Assembly: GCF_000175935.2 (NCBI RefSeq)
Contig: NC_014837.1
Coordinates: 3,286,001 to 3,350,000, forward strand
DNA: 64,000 bases
Reading direction: 5' to 3'
From: Pantoea sp. At-9b
Lineage (GTDB): Bacteria > Pseudomonadota > Gammaproteobacteria > Enterobacterales > Enterobacteriaceae
The notes under the pieces were generated by a model. That model did not search any database and was not told the origin of the DNA. It was given only the letters and a program-made list of their open reading frames with translations. Below are positions 53,454 to 63,302 of the stretch, piece after piece; position 1 is the first letter of the stretch, and each line of letters begins with the position of its first letter. The translations under genes were made by a program, and so were the position numbers.

Positions 53454-54182
53454 TTATCTCAGCCAAATCAAAGTTGCCATACGCCCGGTGATGCGATCGC
53501 GTCGGAAGGAGAAAAAATCGTCGTTTTCATGCCAGGTGCAGCGCTGTTCACCACTGATGGAGTGCACGCCTGCGGCTTGCAGACGCTGACGCGCCAGTAA
53601 CCAGATGTCGGCAAAATATTTTTCACCCACCGGGCTAAATGCCGCATCCGCACGCACATCCTGCGCCATAAATGCTGCCCGCACTTCTGCACCCACTTCA
53701 AACGCCTGCGGGCCAATGGCGGGTCCCAGCCACGCATGTATCTCATCGGGTGGACAGTGAAACTGCGCCAGCGTCTGCTCCAGCACACCCTGGCACAAAC
53801 CGCGCCAGCCCGCATGCGCGGCGGCGACTTCGCGGCCATCATAAGAGCAAAATAACACTGGCAGGCAATCCGCCGTCATAACCGCACAAACCACACCCGC
53901 TTCACGGGTGATCGCAGCGTCAGCATCAGGAATCGTTTTGCTATGGGGTAAGCGCACCACCTCCTGGCCGTGAACCTGATTAAGCCATTGCGGCATTGCC
54001 GGCAATTGCGCCAGCTCGACCAGACGCTGACGATTGAGGTTCACATGATTTTCACTGTCACCCACATGATTGCCGAGATTCAGTGAATGCCAGGGGGCGA
54101 GACTTACCCCGCCGTGACGCAGGGTTGAACATGCCCGAACGCCAGCCGGTGCTGGCCAGTCCGGGATGATCAGGTCACTCAT
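53454..54182 (-). CDS. pgeF: PgeF (YfiH) purine-nucleoside phosphorylase / peptidoglycan editing factor
   Basis: 242 residues. The metal-binding histidines and cysteine of the family are visible in NQVHGQEVV, CAVMTADCLPVLF and AAAHAGWRGL. YfiH-family proteins have been assigned purine nucleoside phosphorylase activity and, in E. coli, removal of misincorporated L-serine from peptidoglycan precursors. The ATG at 54182 overlaps the rluD stop (ATGA). Confidence 0.93.
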   Translation of the reverse strand: MSDLIIPDWPAPAGVRACSTLRHGGVSLAPWHSLNLGNHVGDSENHVNLNRQRLVELAQLPAMPQWLNQVHGQEVVRLPHSKTIPDADAAITREAGVVCAVMTADCLPVLFCSYDGREVAAAHAGWRGLCQGVLEQTLAQFHCPPDEIHAWLGPAIGPQAFEVGAEVRAAFMAQDVRADAAFSPVGEKYFADIWLLARQRLQAAGVHSISGEQRCTWHENDDFFSFRRDRITGRMATLIWLR

Positions 54183-55159
54183 AACCAATCCAACTGATCG
54201 CGGAACATGTTGGTATCCGCTTTCAGGGCGTCAATCAGATCAACCATGTCTTGCGGCAGCGGGGCGTGCCACTCCATCTCAATCCCGGTAATCGGGTGAT
54301 AGAGGCGCAACATCGTCGCGTGCAGCGCCTGACGGTCGAATCCGCGCAACGTCTCGATAAATGCGTCAGAAGCACCTTTCGGCGGGCGAGGACGGCCACC
54401 GTACAGCGGATCGCCCACCAGCGGATGGTTGATATGGGCCATATGCACACGAATCTGGTGTGTACGGCCCGTCTCCAGACGCAGGCGTAAACGGGTGTGC
54501 GCACGGAAATGTTCCATGATGCGATAATGCGTGGTCGCCGGTTTGCCCATAGGATGTACCGCCATATGGGTACGTTTGGTGGAGTGACGTGCCATCGGCT
54601 CATTCACCGTCCCACCTGCCGTCATGGTGCCAATCGCTACCGCTTCGTACTCACGGGTGATTTCACGCAATTGCAGCGTTTCCACCAAATGCGTTTGCGC
54701 CGGAACGGTTTTTGCCACCACCATCAACCCGGTGGTGTCTTTGTCCAGGCGATGGACAATCCCCGCGCGTGGTACATCCACGATCGGCGGGTAATGGTAA
54801 AGCAGCGCATTCAGCACCGTACCATCCGGATTGCCTGCTCCAGGGTGCACCACCAGGTCGCGGGGTTTATTAATGACGATGATATCGTCGTCTTCATAGA
54901 CAATATTCAACGGAATATTTTGCGCTTCCCAGCGTTGTTCTTCTTCGATCTCAGCGCTGATCGACACTTGCTCGCCGCCCAGAACTTTTTCTTTCGGTTT
55001 GTCGATGACGGTGCCGTTGACACTGACGCGACGCTCGAGGATCCATTCTTTTATGCGAGAACGTGAATAATCAGGGAACAATTCCGCCAAAGTCTGATCT
55101 AAGCGTTGTCCAAGTTGTGCTTCGGACACCGTTGCGGTGAGTTGAACTTGTTGTGCCAT
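54179..55159 (-). CDS. rluD: 23S rRNA pseudouridine(1911/1915/1917) synthase RluD
   Basis: 326 residues (E. coli 326). N-terminal S4 domain (RLDQTLAELFPDYSRSRIKEWI), then the RluA-type catalytic domain with HRLDKDTTGLMVVAK, where Asp is catalytic. It modifies helix 69 of 23S rRNA. Divergent from bamD with a 130-base shared promoter region. Confidence 0.96.
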   Translation of the reverse strand: MAQQVQLTATVSEAQLGQRLDQTLAELFPDYSRSRIKEWILERRVSVNGTVIDKPKEKVLGGEQVSISAEIEEEQRWEAQNIPLNIVYEDDDIIVINKPRDLVVHPGAGNPDGTVLNALLYHYPPIVDVPRAGIVHRLDKDTTGLMVVAKTVPAQTHLVETLQLREITREYEAVAIGTMTAGGTVNEPMARHSTKRTHMAVHPMGKPATTHYRIMEHFRAHTRLRLRLETGRTHQIRVHMAHINHPLVGDPLYGGRPRPPKGASDAFIETLRGFDRQALHATMLRLYHPITGIEMEWHAPLPQDMVDLIDALKADTNMFRDQLDWL

Positions 55160-55289
55160 ATACAGCTTCTTCGTTAACGTTGGGTTTTCACGGCGATGCC
55201 GTTTAATATAATGTGCTATCGTACCTGGTCATTACCGGGAGCTACACGGACAGCTTCCGCCATAACACTTTGAGGATAATCATTTCGTC

Positions 55290-56021
55290 ATGACGCGTAT
55301 GAAACATCTGGTGGCTGCTGCCACACTGAGCCTGGCACTGGTGGGTTGCTCCGGTTCTAAGGACACAGTACCGGACAGCCCGCCGTCTGAGATTTACGCC
55401 ACAGCTCAGCAAAAACTGCAGGACGGTAACTTTAAAGCGGCGATTAAGCAACTGGAAGCGTTGGATAACCGTTATCCGTTCGGCCCGTATTCTCAGCAGG
55501 TACAGCTGGATTTGATCTACGCGTATTACAAAAATGCCGATCTGCCGCTGGCGCAAGCCGCTATTGCCCGCTTTATGCGTCTCAACCCGACCCATCCGAA
55601 CATCGACTATGTCATTTACATGAAAGGTCTGACGGATATGGCGCTGGATGACTCCGCACTGCAGGGCTTCTTCGGTATTGATCGTTCCGATCGCGATCCG
55701 ACTCACGCCCGTGATGCATTCCGCGACTTCTCCCAACTGCTGCGAGGTTACCCGAACAGCCAGTATGCCGCCGATGCGCAGAAACGCCTGGTGTTCCTGA
55801 AAGAGCGCCTGGCGAAGTATGAACTTTCAGTGGCGCAATTCTATACCAAGCGCGGGGCTTATGTCGCTGTTGTTAACCGTGTAGAAGGGATGATGAAGGA
55901 TTACCCGGACACGCAAGCCACTCATGAAGCGTTGCCGCTGATGGAAAATGCCTATCGCCAACTGCAGCTGACTGCAGAGGCCGATAAAGTGGCAAAAATC
56001 ATCGCCGCCAATCACGCCTGA
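55290..56021 (+). CDS. bamD: Outer membrane assembly lipoprotein BamD
   Basis: 243 residues (E. coli 245). Lipobox LVGC with Cys at about residue 19, followed by five TPR-like helix pairs ([21 protein letters not shown] and on). Essential part of the BAM complex inserting beta-barrel proteins. GAGGAT lies upstream of the ATG. Confidence 0.96.
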   Translation: MTRMKHLVAAATLSLALVGCSGSKDTVPDSPPSEIYATAQQKLQDGNFKAAIKQLEALDNRYPFGPYSQQVQLDLIYAYYKNADLPLAQAAIARFMRLNPTHPNIDYVIYMKGLTDMALDDSALQGFFGIDRSDRDPTHARDAFRDFSQLLRGYPNSQYAADAQKRLVFLKERLAKYELSVAQFYTKRGAYVAVVNRVEGMMKDYPDTQATHEALPLMENAYRQLQLTAEADKVAKIIAANHA

Positions 56022-56038
56022 TTTGTAGCAAATAAAAA

Positions 56039-56065
56039 AGCAGCCTTCACCGGCTGCTTTTTTTT
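56039..56065 (+). terminator. bamD terminator
   Basis: Stem GCAGCC / GGCTGC with a six-base loop and eight T. Confidence 0.88.
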
Positions 56066-56286
56066 GGCGAAAAATCAGACAAAAAAATGATTTTCCACCT
56101 CAGTTAACTCGTCAATCTTGCCCGGTTCATCCCCACGCTTCAAGCTTTTTCCGCCACTTTCCCAGCCTTTCTCACAATTTGTTGGCATTGACAAAAAGTG
56201 ACATTTTTACGTGATCTTGATCACACATTTTCCCGGTTTCCGCGGTATGCTGGACCTACCCAGACGGAAATGACAGAGAGGTTTGA

Positions 56287-56616
56287 ATGATGATTCTGAA
56301 CATTACCAGTAAACAAATGGAAATCACTGCGGCTATCCGCAACCATGTCGAAGACCGTCTCGCCAAGCTGGAAAAATGGCAAACTCACCTGATAAATCCG
56401 CACATTGTGTTATCGAAAGAGCCGAAAGAATTTGTGGCCGACGCCACGATTAACACGCCAAACGGCACGCTGGTCGCCAGCGCGAAACATGATGATATGT
56501 ACACCGCAATCAACGACCTGATTGCCAAGCTGGAGCGACAGCTCAATAAAGCGCAACACAAACCTGAAGCGCGTCGCGCCACCACCAGTGTGAAAGATTT
56601 TACGCCAGCAGGATAA
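56287..56616 (+). CDS. raiA: Ribosome-associated inhibitor RaiA (YfiA, protein Y)
   Basis: 109 residues. It matches E. coli RaiA strongly over the first 100 residues ([40 protein letters not shown]). It binds the 30S decoding region in stationary phase or cold. The C-terminus ends SVKDFTPAG and lacks the acidic EEVEEE-like tail of the E. coli protein (113 residues). GAGG is 5 bases before the first ATG. A terminator follows. Confidence 0.93.
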   Translation: MMILNITSKQMEITAAIRNHVEDRLAKLEKWQTHLINPHIVLSKEPKEFVADATINTPNGTLVASAKHDDMYTAINDLIAKLERQLNKAQHKPEARRATTSVKDFTPAG

Positions 56617-56634
56617 TCGTCAATTTTCTCAGCA

Positions 56635-56657
56635 ACGCGCCTACGGGCGCGTTTTTT
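56635..56657 (+). terminator. raiA terminator
   Basis: ACGCGCC / GGCGCGT stem, loop TACG, six T. Confidence 0.88.
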
Positions 56658-56715
56658 ATTGACAGGCTTAAATCAGTACGGTTAATCTCGGGTCACTTTA
56701 CGTATGGAATCTAAC

Positions 56716-56874
56716 ATGAAACGTCTGCCGTTCTTCTTCGCATTCTTTTTACCTTCCCCTGATTGGGAGGCGATTCGTCATGTGAAAATGAATGCGAAGA
56801 CGAACAACAAAGCCTCCCAACCGGGAGGCTTTTTTATTGGACAGCTTACAGGTGAGCCGAATGAACCCCGATAA
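56716..56874 (+). CDS. pheL: phe leader peptide PheL, frameshifted and extended
   Basis: The start [11 protein letters not shown] matches E. coli PheL ([15 protein letters not shown], 15 residues) and keeps five phenylalanine codons. In E. coli a run of six T follows the last TTC; here the run at 56746-56750 has five, so the frame shifts and reads LPSPDWEAI and on, bypassing the UGA. The frame now continues through the attenuator to TAA at 56872-56874, overlapping the pheA start by 14 bases (52 residues). Adding one T would restore FFFTFP and stop. Either a real mutation or a homopolymer sequencing error. Confidence 0.75.
   Translation: MKRLPFFFAFFLPSPDWEAIRHVKMNAKTNNKASQPGGFFIGQLTGEPNEPR
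56812..56835 (+). terminator. pheA attenuator
   Basis: GCCTCCC / GGGAGGC stem, loop AACC, six T, 26 bases before pheA; the classical transcription attenuator answering to Phe-tRNA supply through pheL translation. Confidence 0.9.
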
Positions 56875-58024
56875 TCCACTGCTGGCATTACGCGACAAAA
56901 TCAGCGCTGTTGATGAGAAGCTACTGACGCTGCTGGCTGAGCGCCGTAGCCTGGCGATTGACGTTGCGCAGGCAAAACTGGCCACACACCGCCCGATTCG
57001 TGATGTCGAACGTGAACGTGCCCTACTGGAAAACCTGATTACGCTCGGGAAGAAACACCAGCTTGATGCACACTACATCACCCGTCTTTTCCAACTGGTG
57101 ATTGAAGATTCGGTGTTAACTCAGCAGGCGCTGCTGCAAAAGAATCTCAACCATCCGCATGCTCATGCACCCCGCATTGCGTTTCTTGGCCCGAAAGGCT
57201 CCTATTCACACCTTGCCGCACGCAAATATGCCGCCCGCCATTTCGATTCGATGGTGGAAAGCGGTTGCCTGAAGTTTCAGGATATCATTCAGCAAGTGGA
57301 GAGCGGCCAGGCTGACTATGCCGTGATGCCGATTGAGAACACCTCTTCCGGCTCCATCAATGACGTTTATGACCTGCTGCAGCAAACCTCGCTGTCGATT
57401 GTCGGTGAACTGACCATCCCTATCGAACATTGTGTGTTGGTGAGCGGCAATACCGATTTGCAGCAGATTGAAACCGTCTACAGCCATCCGCAACCGTTCC
57501 AGCAGTGCAGCCAGTTCATCAACCGTTTCCCACAGTGGAAAATCGAATATACCGAAAGCACCGCAGCGGCGATGGAAAAAGTGGCGGCGATGAATTCACC
57601 GAAAGTGGCCGCACTCGGTAGCGAAGCGGGCGGTGAGTTGTATCAATTACAGGTCCTGGAACGCGATCTGGCCAACCAGCAGCAGAACCATACTCGCTTT
57701 ATCGTACTGGCGCGTAAGCCGATTGATGTCTCTGACCAGGTTCCGGCCAAAACCACGCTGATTATGGCTACCGGGCAGCAGGCGGGGGCACTGGTTGAAG
57801 CCCTGCTGGTATTGCGTCAGCACAACCTGATCATGAGCAAACTCGAATCACGGCCAATCAACGGCAATCCATGGGAAGAGATGTTTTACATCGACGTGCA
57901 GGGTAATCTGCAATCTGACAGCATGCAGCGCGCGCTGGAAGAGCTGCGCGGCCTGACCCGTTCGTTGAAAGTACTCGGTTGTTATCCGGGTGAGAATGTG
58001 GTGCCGGTAGAGCCGCGCATCTAA
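56861..58024 (+). CDS. pheA: Bifunctional chorismate mutase / prephenate dehydratase PheA
   Basis: 387 residues (E. coli 386). Chorismate mutase domain (about 5-95), prephenate dehydratase domain beginning [20 protein letters not shown] and including the [14 protein letters not shown] stretch, and a C-terminal ACT domain with the phenylalanine-binding [17 protein letters not shown]. First steps from chorismate to phenylalanine. The ATG at 56861 matches the E. coli start. Confidence 0.96.
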   Translation: MNPDNPLLALRDKISAVDEKLLTLLAERRSLAIDVAQAKLATHRPIRDVERERALLENLITLGKKHQLDAHYITRLFQLVIEDSVLTQQALLQKNLNHPHAHAPRIAFLGPKGSYSHLAARKYAARHFDSMVESGCLKFQDIIQQVESGQADYAVMPIENTSSGSINDVYDLLQQTSLSIVGELTIPIEHCVLVSGNTDLQQIETVYSHPQPFQQCSQFINRFPQWKIEYTESTAAAMEKVAAMNSPKVAALGSEAGGELYQLQVLERDLANQQQNHTRFIVLARKPIDVSDQVPAKTTLIMATGQQAGALVEALLVLRQHNLIMSKLESRPINGNPWEEMFYIDVQGNLQSDSMQRALEELRGLTRSLKVLGCYPGENVVPVEPRI

Positions 58025-58030
58025 ACAAAA

Positions 58031-58050
58031 GGGCATCCCTGCGGATGCCC
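58031..58050. terminator. Bidirectional terminator between pheA and tyrA
   Basis: GGGCATCC / GGATGCCC stem with loop CTGC; A-rich upstream and T-rich downstream flanks. Confidence 0.8.
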
Positions 58051-58057
58051 TGCTGTT

Positions 58058-59179
58058 TTATTGTCGGCTATCATTGGCCGAACGCAGCATGCTGCGACTC
58101 TCGACCAGGAAGCGTTTCGCGTAGTCACCAAACCAGTGTTCCACGCGTCGGAAGCTCTCAATAAACGCCTGTTTATCACCGTGCTCCAGCAAGGTAATCG
58201 CTTCACCAAAGCGCTGGTAATAACGTTTAATCAGCGCAATGTTGCTTTCTGAAGACATGATGATGTCGGCATACAGCTGTGGGTCCTGCGCAAACAACCG
58301 CCCCACCATCGCCAGTTCCAGGCGGTAAATCGGTGAAGACAAAGCCAACAGTTGATCCAGATTGACGTTCTCTTCCGCCAGATGCAGGCCATAGGCAAAG
58401 GTGGCGAAGTGACGCAACGCCTGGATAAACGCCATGTTTTGGTCATGCTCGACAGCACTGATACGATGCAGCCGCGCTCCCCATACCTGAATCTGTTCAA
58501 GGAACCACTGGTAGGCTTCCGGCTGACGCCCATCGCACCACACCACAACCTGTTTTGCCAGGCTACCGCTGTCCGGGCCAAACATCGGGTGCAGACCAAG
58601 CACCGGACCGCTGTGTGCCGCCAGCATGGCCTGCAATGGACGGTTCTTCACCGATGCCAGATCGACCAGAATGCAATCTGCCGGCAGCGTTGGCAGCTGC
58701 GCGATGATTTGTTCTGTCAGATGGATCGGCACACTGATGATCACCATACCGGCATCTTTCAGTAAGGTATCAGCCTGGTCCCAGTCCTCTTTGTCGAGCA
58801 GACGGACCTGATAGCCAGACAAGGTCAGCATCTTTTCAAACAGACGCCCCATCTGGCCACGGCCACCGACAATCACCACTGGACGCAGTGTCGGACACAG
58901 GGTTTTGAAGCCCTTATCGTTTTCACTGGTGTAGGATTCGCGCATCAAACGACGCAGCACATCCTCAATCAGATCCGGCGGCACACCGAGCGCCTCCGCT
59001 TCCTGACGACGTGAAGCCAACATGCTGGCTTCACGCTCCGGTACATAGATCGGTAAGCCATAACGGCTTTTTACTTCGCCTACTTCTGCCACCAGCTCAA
59101 GCCGCTTTGCCAGCAACCCGAGCAGGGCTTTATCTACTTCATCGATTTGATCGCGTAGCGCGGTCAGTTCAGCCACCAT
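58058..59179 (-). CDS. tyrA: Bifunctional chorismate mutase / prephenate dehydrogenase TyrA
   Basis: 373 residues, the E. coli length. Chorismate mutase at the N-terminus ([27 protein letters not shown] is the helix), then an NAD-binding domain with [13 protein letters not shown] and the dehydrogenase core ([11 protein letters not shown]). It directs chorismate to tyrosine. It is six bases downstream of aroF and shares its TyrR-controlled promoter. Confidence 0.96.
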   Translation of the reverse strand: MVAELTALRDQIDEVDKALLGLLAKRLELVAEVGEVKSRYGLPIYVPEREASMLASRRQEAEALGVPPDLIEDVLRRLMRESYTSENDKGFKTLCPTLRPVVIVGGRGQMGRLFEKMLTLSGYQVRLLDKEDWDQADTLLKDAGMVIISVPIHLTEQIIAQLPTLPADCILVDLASVKNRPLQAMLAAHSGPVLGLHPMFGPDSGSLAKQVVVWCDGRQPEAYQWFLEQIQVWGARLHRISAVEHDQNMAFIQALRHFATFAYGLHLAEENVNLDQLLALSSPIYRLELAMVGRLFAQDPQLYADIIMSSESNIALIKRYYQRFGEAITLLEHGDKQAFIESFRRVEHWFGDYAKRFLVESRSMLRSANDSRQ

Positions 59180-59185
59180 GACTCA

Positions 59186-60265
59186 TTACACCTCGTGTGA
59201 CAGACGCGCCGACAGCACTCCCTGCAGATCCTGATGGATTTCACGCAGTAAGGTTTCGGTGGTGTCCCAGTTGATGCAGGCATCGGTGACGGACACCCCG
59301 TACTTCATCTCACTACGCGGCTGCTCAGAAGACTGGTTGCCTTCATGAATGTGGCTTTCCAGCATCAGGCCGATAATGGAGCGGTTTCCATCTTTGATCT
59401 GGGCAATAGCCGATTCGGCTACACCGGGCTGACGGCGATAGTCTTTGTTAGAATTGCCATGGCTGCAATCTATCATTAAGGCTGGGCGCAGTCCCGCTTT
59501 CAGCATCTCTTTTTCACACTGCGCCACATCTTCCGGGCCGTAGTTCGGTGCTTTGCCACCACGCAGAATCACGTGGCCATCCGGGTTACCCTGGGTCTGC
59601 AGCAGGCACACCTGACCGGCCTGGTTGATACCGACAAAACGGTGTGGCATGGCAGCTGCGCGCATCGCATTGATCGCCGTACCCAGGCTACCATCGGTGC
59701 CATTTTTAAAGCCCACCGGCATAGAAAGGCCAGAGGCCATCTCGCGATGCGTTTGCGATTCGGTGGTACGCGCACCAATGGCCGACCAGCTGAACAGATC
59801 GCCAAGGTATTGTGGGCTATTCGGATCGAGCGCTTCCGTAGCCAACGGCAGTCCCATCTCCACCAGGTTCACCAGCAGCTGACGCGCAATGTGCAGCCCG
59901 GCTTCCATATCAAACGAGTTGTCCATATAAGGATCGTTGATCAACCCTTTCCAGCCGACGGTGGTACGGGGTTTTTCAAAATAGACACGCATAACGATGT
60001 ACAGCTGATCCTTCAACTGTTCAGAAAGAGTTTTGAGCAGACGGGCATATTCAAGTGCAGCTTCGGTATCGTGGATAGAACAAGGACCACAGACCACCAG
60101 CAGGCGCGGATCGCGGCCAGCGATGATATCGGAGATCGTCTGGCGGGAAGCAGCAATTTGCGCTTCCTGAGCAGCGCTCAGCGGGAATTTCGCTTTCAGC
60201 TCTCCGGGGGTAATTAAAATTTGTTCATCGGCGATATGCACATTGTTCAGCGCGTCTTTTTGCAT
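59186..60265 (-). CDS. aroF: 3-deoxy-7-phosphoheptulonate synthase AroF (tyrosine-sensitive type)
   Basis: 359 residues. Type I DAHP synthase motifs: VVCGPCSIHD, RVYFEKPRTTVGWKGL, GARTTESQTHREMASG, KNGTDG and IDCSHGNSNKDYRRQ. It starts the shikimate pathway. The paralogue assignment rests on the aroF-tyrA operon and TyrR boxes upstream. The ATG at 60265 has AAGGA ten bases upstream; the frame extends into promoter DNA. Confidence 0.94.
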   Translation of the reverse strand: MQKDALNNVHIADEQILITPGELKAKFPLSAAQEAQIAASRQTISDIIAGRDPRLLVVCGPCSIHDTEAALEYARLLKTLSEQLKDQLYIVMRVYFEKPRTTVGWKGLINDPYMDNSFDMEAGLHIARQLLVNLVEMGLPLATEALDPNSPQYLGDLFSWSAIGARTTESQTHREMASGLSMPVGFKNGTDGSLGTAINAMRAAAMPHRFVGINQAGQVCLLQTQGNPDGHVILRGGKAPNYGPEDVAQCEKEMLKAGLRPALMIDCSHGNSNKDYRRQPGVAESAIAQIKDGNRSIIGLMLESHIHEGNQSSEQPRSEMKYGVSVTDACINWDTTETLLREIHQDLQGVLSARLSHEV

Positions 60266-60323
60266 GATAGCGATCCTTTTTACTCGTTTATGCGTGTCAG
60301 GGTCCTCACTGAGGATGCTGCAC

Positions 60324-60351
60324 ACTTTACCACAAGTCGTAAATGATGCAA
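60324..60351 (-). promoter_or_regulatory. aroF promoter
   Basis: Minus strand: -35 TTGCAT at 60346-60351, 16-base spacer, -10 TAAAGT at 60324-60329. Confidence 0.6.
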
Positions 60352-60359
60352 TCCATGCA

Positions 60360-60484
60360 TGTACACTTTTATTACCACACAAATAAACCACTCACATAAA
60401 ATCAAATAAAATATTTAAAATACATATAGTTAATAGAATTCAAAAACAGAAAAACAAAACACAGAACGTAAATAATAGTTTACA
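60360..60484 (-). promoter_or_regulatory. TyrR boxes upstream of aroF
   Basis: TyrR binds TGTAAA-N6-TTTACA. At 60467-60484 there is CGTAAA, TAATAG, TTTACA (11 of 12 matches, a strong box). At 60360-60377, adjacent to the -35, there is on the minus strand TGGTAA, TAAAAG, TGTACA (a weaker box). E. coli aroF has several such boxes. The remaining 60266-60565 interval is AT-rich without further recognisable signals. Confidence 0.7.
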
Positions 60485-60565
60485 CTAAAGATATAAAACA
60501 CCACACGACTAGCAGCAAAGCCTGCGCTAACATTCTGTTATATGTCACTTTTCAGGATCAAATTG

Positions 60566-61087
60566 ATGACAATCGCTGCTGTACACCTTCGCCCCTGGCA
60601 TTGGCAGGATGCCAGTGCCTTTACCGAAGCAGTAAATACCTCGCTCACCAGCCTGCAGCCCTGGATGGTATGGGCGCATGAGGACTACCGTCTCGAAGAA
60701 GCCATCAGCTGGATTAAGTTTACCCATATCCAGCGTGATCAGGGTGAGGCAGAAGAATTTGCCATCGTAGATGAACATCATCGGCTATTAGGTGGTGCCG
60801 GGATCCGCTTTGCCCGCCAACCCGGAGAGTTCAGCGCGATAGGCTATTGGGTACGTTCTGATGCCCAGCGCCAGAGAGTAGCAACCCGCGCCGTCGCACA
60901 GCTGATTGAGTTAGGGTTTCAGACACCCGGTCTGAAGACACTGGAGATTCTGGCAGCCGCAGATAATCTCGCCAGTCGTGCAGTGGCGGAACGCTGTGGA
61001 TTTAGCTTTGTGGATTACCGCTACGGTTTGATCGTGCTGGAAAGCGGCCCGGTGAATACCGCCATTTATCATTTAACGCGCGGATAA
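60566..61087 (+). CDS. GNAT family N-acetyltransferase, RimJ/RimL-like
   Basis: 173 residues. The RimJ/RimL-type N-terminus (LRPWHWQDASAFTEAVN), the strand GYWVRSDAQRQRVATRAVAQL holding the acetyl-CoA loop, and the final NLASRAVAERCGFSFVDY are visible. It might acetylate a protein N-terminus or a small molecule; no target is implied. AGGA lies nine bases before the ATG at 60566; an ATG at 60542 is possible. The gene is divergent from aroF, and the strong TyrR box lies about 80 bases upstream. Confidence 0.85.
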   Translation: MTIAAVHLRPWHWQDASAFTEAVNTSLTSLQPWMVWAHEDYRLEEAISWIKFTHIQRDQGEAEEFAIVDEHHRLLGGAGIRFARQPGEFSAIGYWVRSDAQRQRVATRAVAQLIELGFQTPGLKTLEILAAADNLASRAVAERCGFSFVDYRYGLIVLESGPVNTAIYHLTRG

Positions 61088-61090
61088 AAA

Positions 61091-61116
61091 AAGGGGCTGG
61101 CAGATGCCAACCCCTT
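61091..61116. terminator. Bidirectional terminator between the GNAT gene and rplS
   Basis: AAGGGG and TGGC pair with GCCA and CCCCTT, loop AGAT, one mismatch; an A-run on the left serves the minus-strand ribosomal operon. Confidence 0.8.
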
Positions 61117-61154
61117 GTTTGCTATTAACTTTGAGATGTCGCTTACGCGAGCTC

Positions 61155-61544
<390 letters not shown>

Positions 61545-62309
61545 TTACTCTTCCGCCTCATCGTTTTGTTGCTGCTGATGTTCCCGCTGGAACTCAGTAA
61601 GCAACCTTGCTTGCTCTTCAGTCAGAGCCAGGTTTTCCAGAAGTTCAGGTCTTCTCAGCCAGGTACGGCCTAGCGACTGTTTCAGGCGCCATCGGCGAAT
61701 ATCAGCATGGTTCCCCGACAGTAACACTGCCGGAACATCCATCCCTTCTAACACTTCAGGTCGGGTATAGTGCGGGCAATCCAGCAAACCATCCGAGAAT
61801 GAATCCTCATCGGCTGACGCCTGTTTTCCCAATACGCCAGGGATAAACCGGGCAACTGAGTCAATTAACGTCATGGCTGGCAGCTCACCGCCACTGAGTA
61901 CGTAATCACCGATTGACCATTCTTCATCAATTTCGGTTTGAATAACGCGCTCATCTATTCCTTCATAACGACCACAAACCAGAATCAGCTTCTGGTGTGT
62001 CGCCAGTTCGCAAACGCCCTGTTGGTCGAGTTTGCGCCCCTGAGGTGAAAGATAAATCACCTTAGCACCTTCCCCCGCCGCTGCTTTCGCTGCGTGGATG
62101 GCGTCCCGTAAGGGTTGCACCATCATCAACATTCCCGGTCCGCCGCCGTAAGGACGATCGTCCACGGTACGGTGCCGGTCGTGCGTGAAGTCACGAGGAC
62201 TCCAGCTCTCAATGTTGAGCAGGCCATTTTTTACTGCCCGGCCAGTTACCCCGTAATCGGTAATAGCGCGAAACATCTCTGGAAACAGGCTAATAACACC
62301 AATCCACAT
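61545..62309 (-). CDS. trmD: tRNA (guanine37-N1)-methyltransferase TrmD
   Basis: 254 residues (E. coli 255). SPOUT knot motifs: [13 protein letters not shown] and [15 protein letters not shown]. It makes m1G37, needed for reading-frame maintenance. The ATG at 62309 gives [13 protein letters not shown], the family start. Confidence 0.97.
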   Translation of the reverse strand: MWIGVISLFPEMFRAITDYGVTGRAVKNGLLNIESWSPRDFTHDRHRTVDDRPYGGGPGMLMMVQPLRDAIHAAKAAAGEGAKVIYLSPQGRKLDQQGVCELATHQKLILVCGRYEGIDERVIQTEIDEEWSIGDYVLSGGELPAMTLIDSVARFIPGVLGKQASADEDSFSDGLLDCPHYTRPEVLEGMDVPAVLLSGNHADIRRWRLKQSLGRTWLRRPELLENLALTEEQARLLTEFQREHQQQQNDEAEE

Positions 62310-62344
62310 CGCGTTCGCCGTTGCGTTACCGGTTTGTCCGGAGA

Positions 62345-62893
62345 TCAAAAACCAGGATCCCAATCTACTTCAATAGTGCCAGTAGAGAGATCGACTTTCT
62401 TGATAACCTGTTCATCAAGAAACGGTATTAACCGCTCCTGTGCACCGAATGCATCTTTCAGGTTTGCCTTAACGACGAGGACGTCGTTCGAGCCGGTCTC
62501 CATCAAATCAATGACTTTGCCCATTTCGTAGCCTTCGAGGTTTACGACTTTGCAACCCATAAGGTCTTTCCAGTAGTAATCACCCTCTTCCAGCGCCGGC
62601 AGTTGCGCGGAATCAACCGTAATTTCGCAATTGGTTAATTGAGCCGCGGCATCCCGATCGTCAATGCCATTGACTTTGATGATCAGGTCCTGATTGTGGT
62701 GCTTCCAGCCTTCCAGTTCGACCAGCTGCCATTGACCGGCATGCTGAATAAACCAAGGCTGATAGTCGAAGATACTTTCGGCTTCTTCGGTGGAAGAAAA
62801 CACTTTGAGCCAGCCCCGAATGCCGTAAGCGGCACCCATCTTCCCCAGTACGACCGGGTTAGCGGGAGGCTGTGCGGCAGGTTTTCTGCTCAT
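62345..62893 (-). CDS. rimM: Ribosome maturation factor RimM
   Basis: 182 residues, the E. coli length. N-terminal RimM domain ([20 protein letters not shown]) and C-terminal PRC barrel ([21 protein letters not shown]). It assists 30S head maturation around S19. The ATG at 62893 matches E. coli MSKQ. Confidence 0.96.
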   Translation of the reverse strand: MSRKPAAQPPANPVVLGKMGAAYGIRGWLKVFSSTEEAESIFDYQPWFIQHAGQWQLVELEGWKHHNQDLIIKVNGIDDRDAAAQLTNCEITVDSAQLPALEEGDYYWKDLMGCKVVNLEGYEMGKVIDLMETGSNDVLVVKANLKDAFGAQERLIPFLDEQVIKKVDLSTGTIEVDWDPGF

Positions 62894-62911
62894 GCTCACC
62901 ACCGTGACAGA

Positions 62912-63160
62912 TTAAGCTGCTTTTTTTGCTTCTTTGATCAGCGCATTAACGCGATCAGAAAGCGTTGCGCCCTGGCCAACCCAGTGCTCAATACGGTCCA
63001 GATCCAGACGCAGACCTTCAGCCTGACCAGCAGCGATCGGGTTGAAGAAACCTACGCGCTCGATGAAGCGACCGTTACGAGCATTGCGGCTGTCAGTAAC
63101 GACGACCTGATAGAACGGACGCTTTTTAGCGCCGTGACGTGCCAAACGAATGGTTACCAT
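62912..63160 (-). CDS. rpsP: 30S ribosomal protein S16
   Basis: 82 residues, the E. coli length; start [20 protein letters not shown]. The frame upstream of 63160 is leader with a hairpin. First gene of the operon. Confidence 0.97.
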   Translation of the reverse strand: MVTIRLARHGAKKRPFYQVVVTDSRNARNGRFIERVGFFNPIAAGQAEGLRLDLDRIEHWVGQGATLSDRVNALIKEAKKAA

Positions 63161-63186
63161 AACATCCTCATTAGTTAATAAAACAA

Positions 63187-63214
63187 CCGGGCCCCATCGA
63201 GGAACGGGGCCCGG
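63187..63214 (-). terminator. Hairpin between ffh and rpsP
   Basis: A 9-bp GC stem (CCGGGCCCC / GGGGCCCGG) with a ten-base loop, followed on the minus strand by a T-rich tract. It can end ffh or attenuate read-through into rpsP. Confidence 0.75.
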
Positions 63215-63302
63215 GTGCAATATAAAAAGCCCGAAAATTTTACTCATTTTGGCGCAAAAAGCAACCTGAGCATCTCACTTTTCCGGCATTTAGCCGGTCG
63301 AC

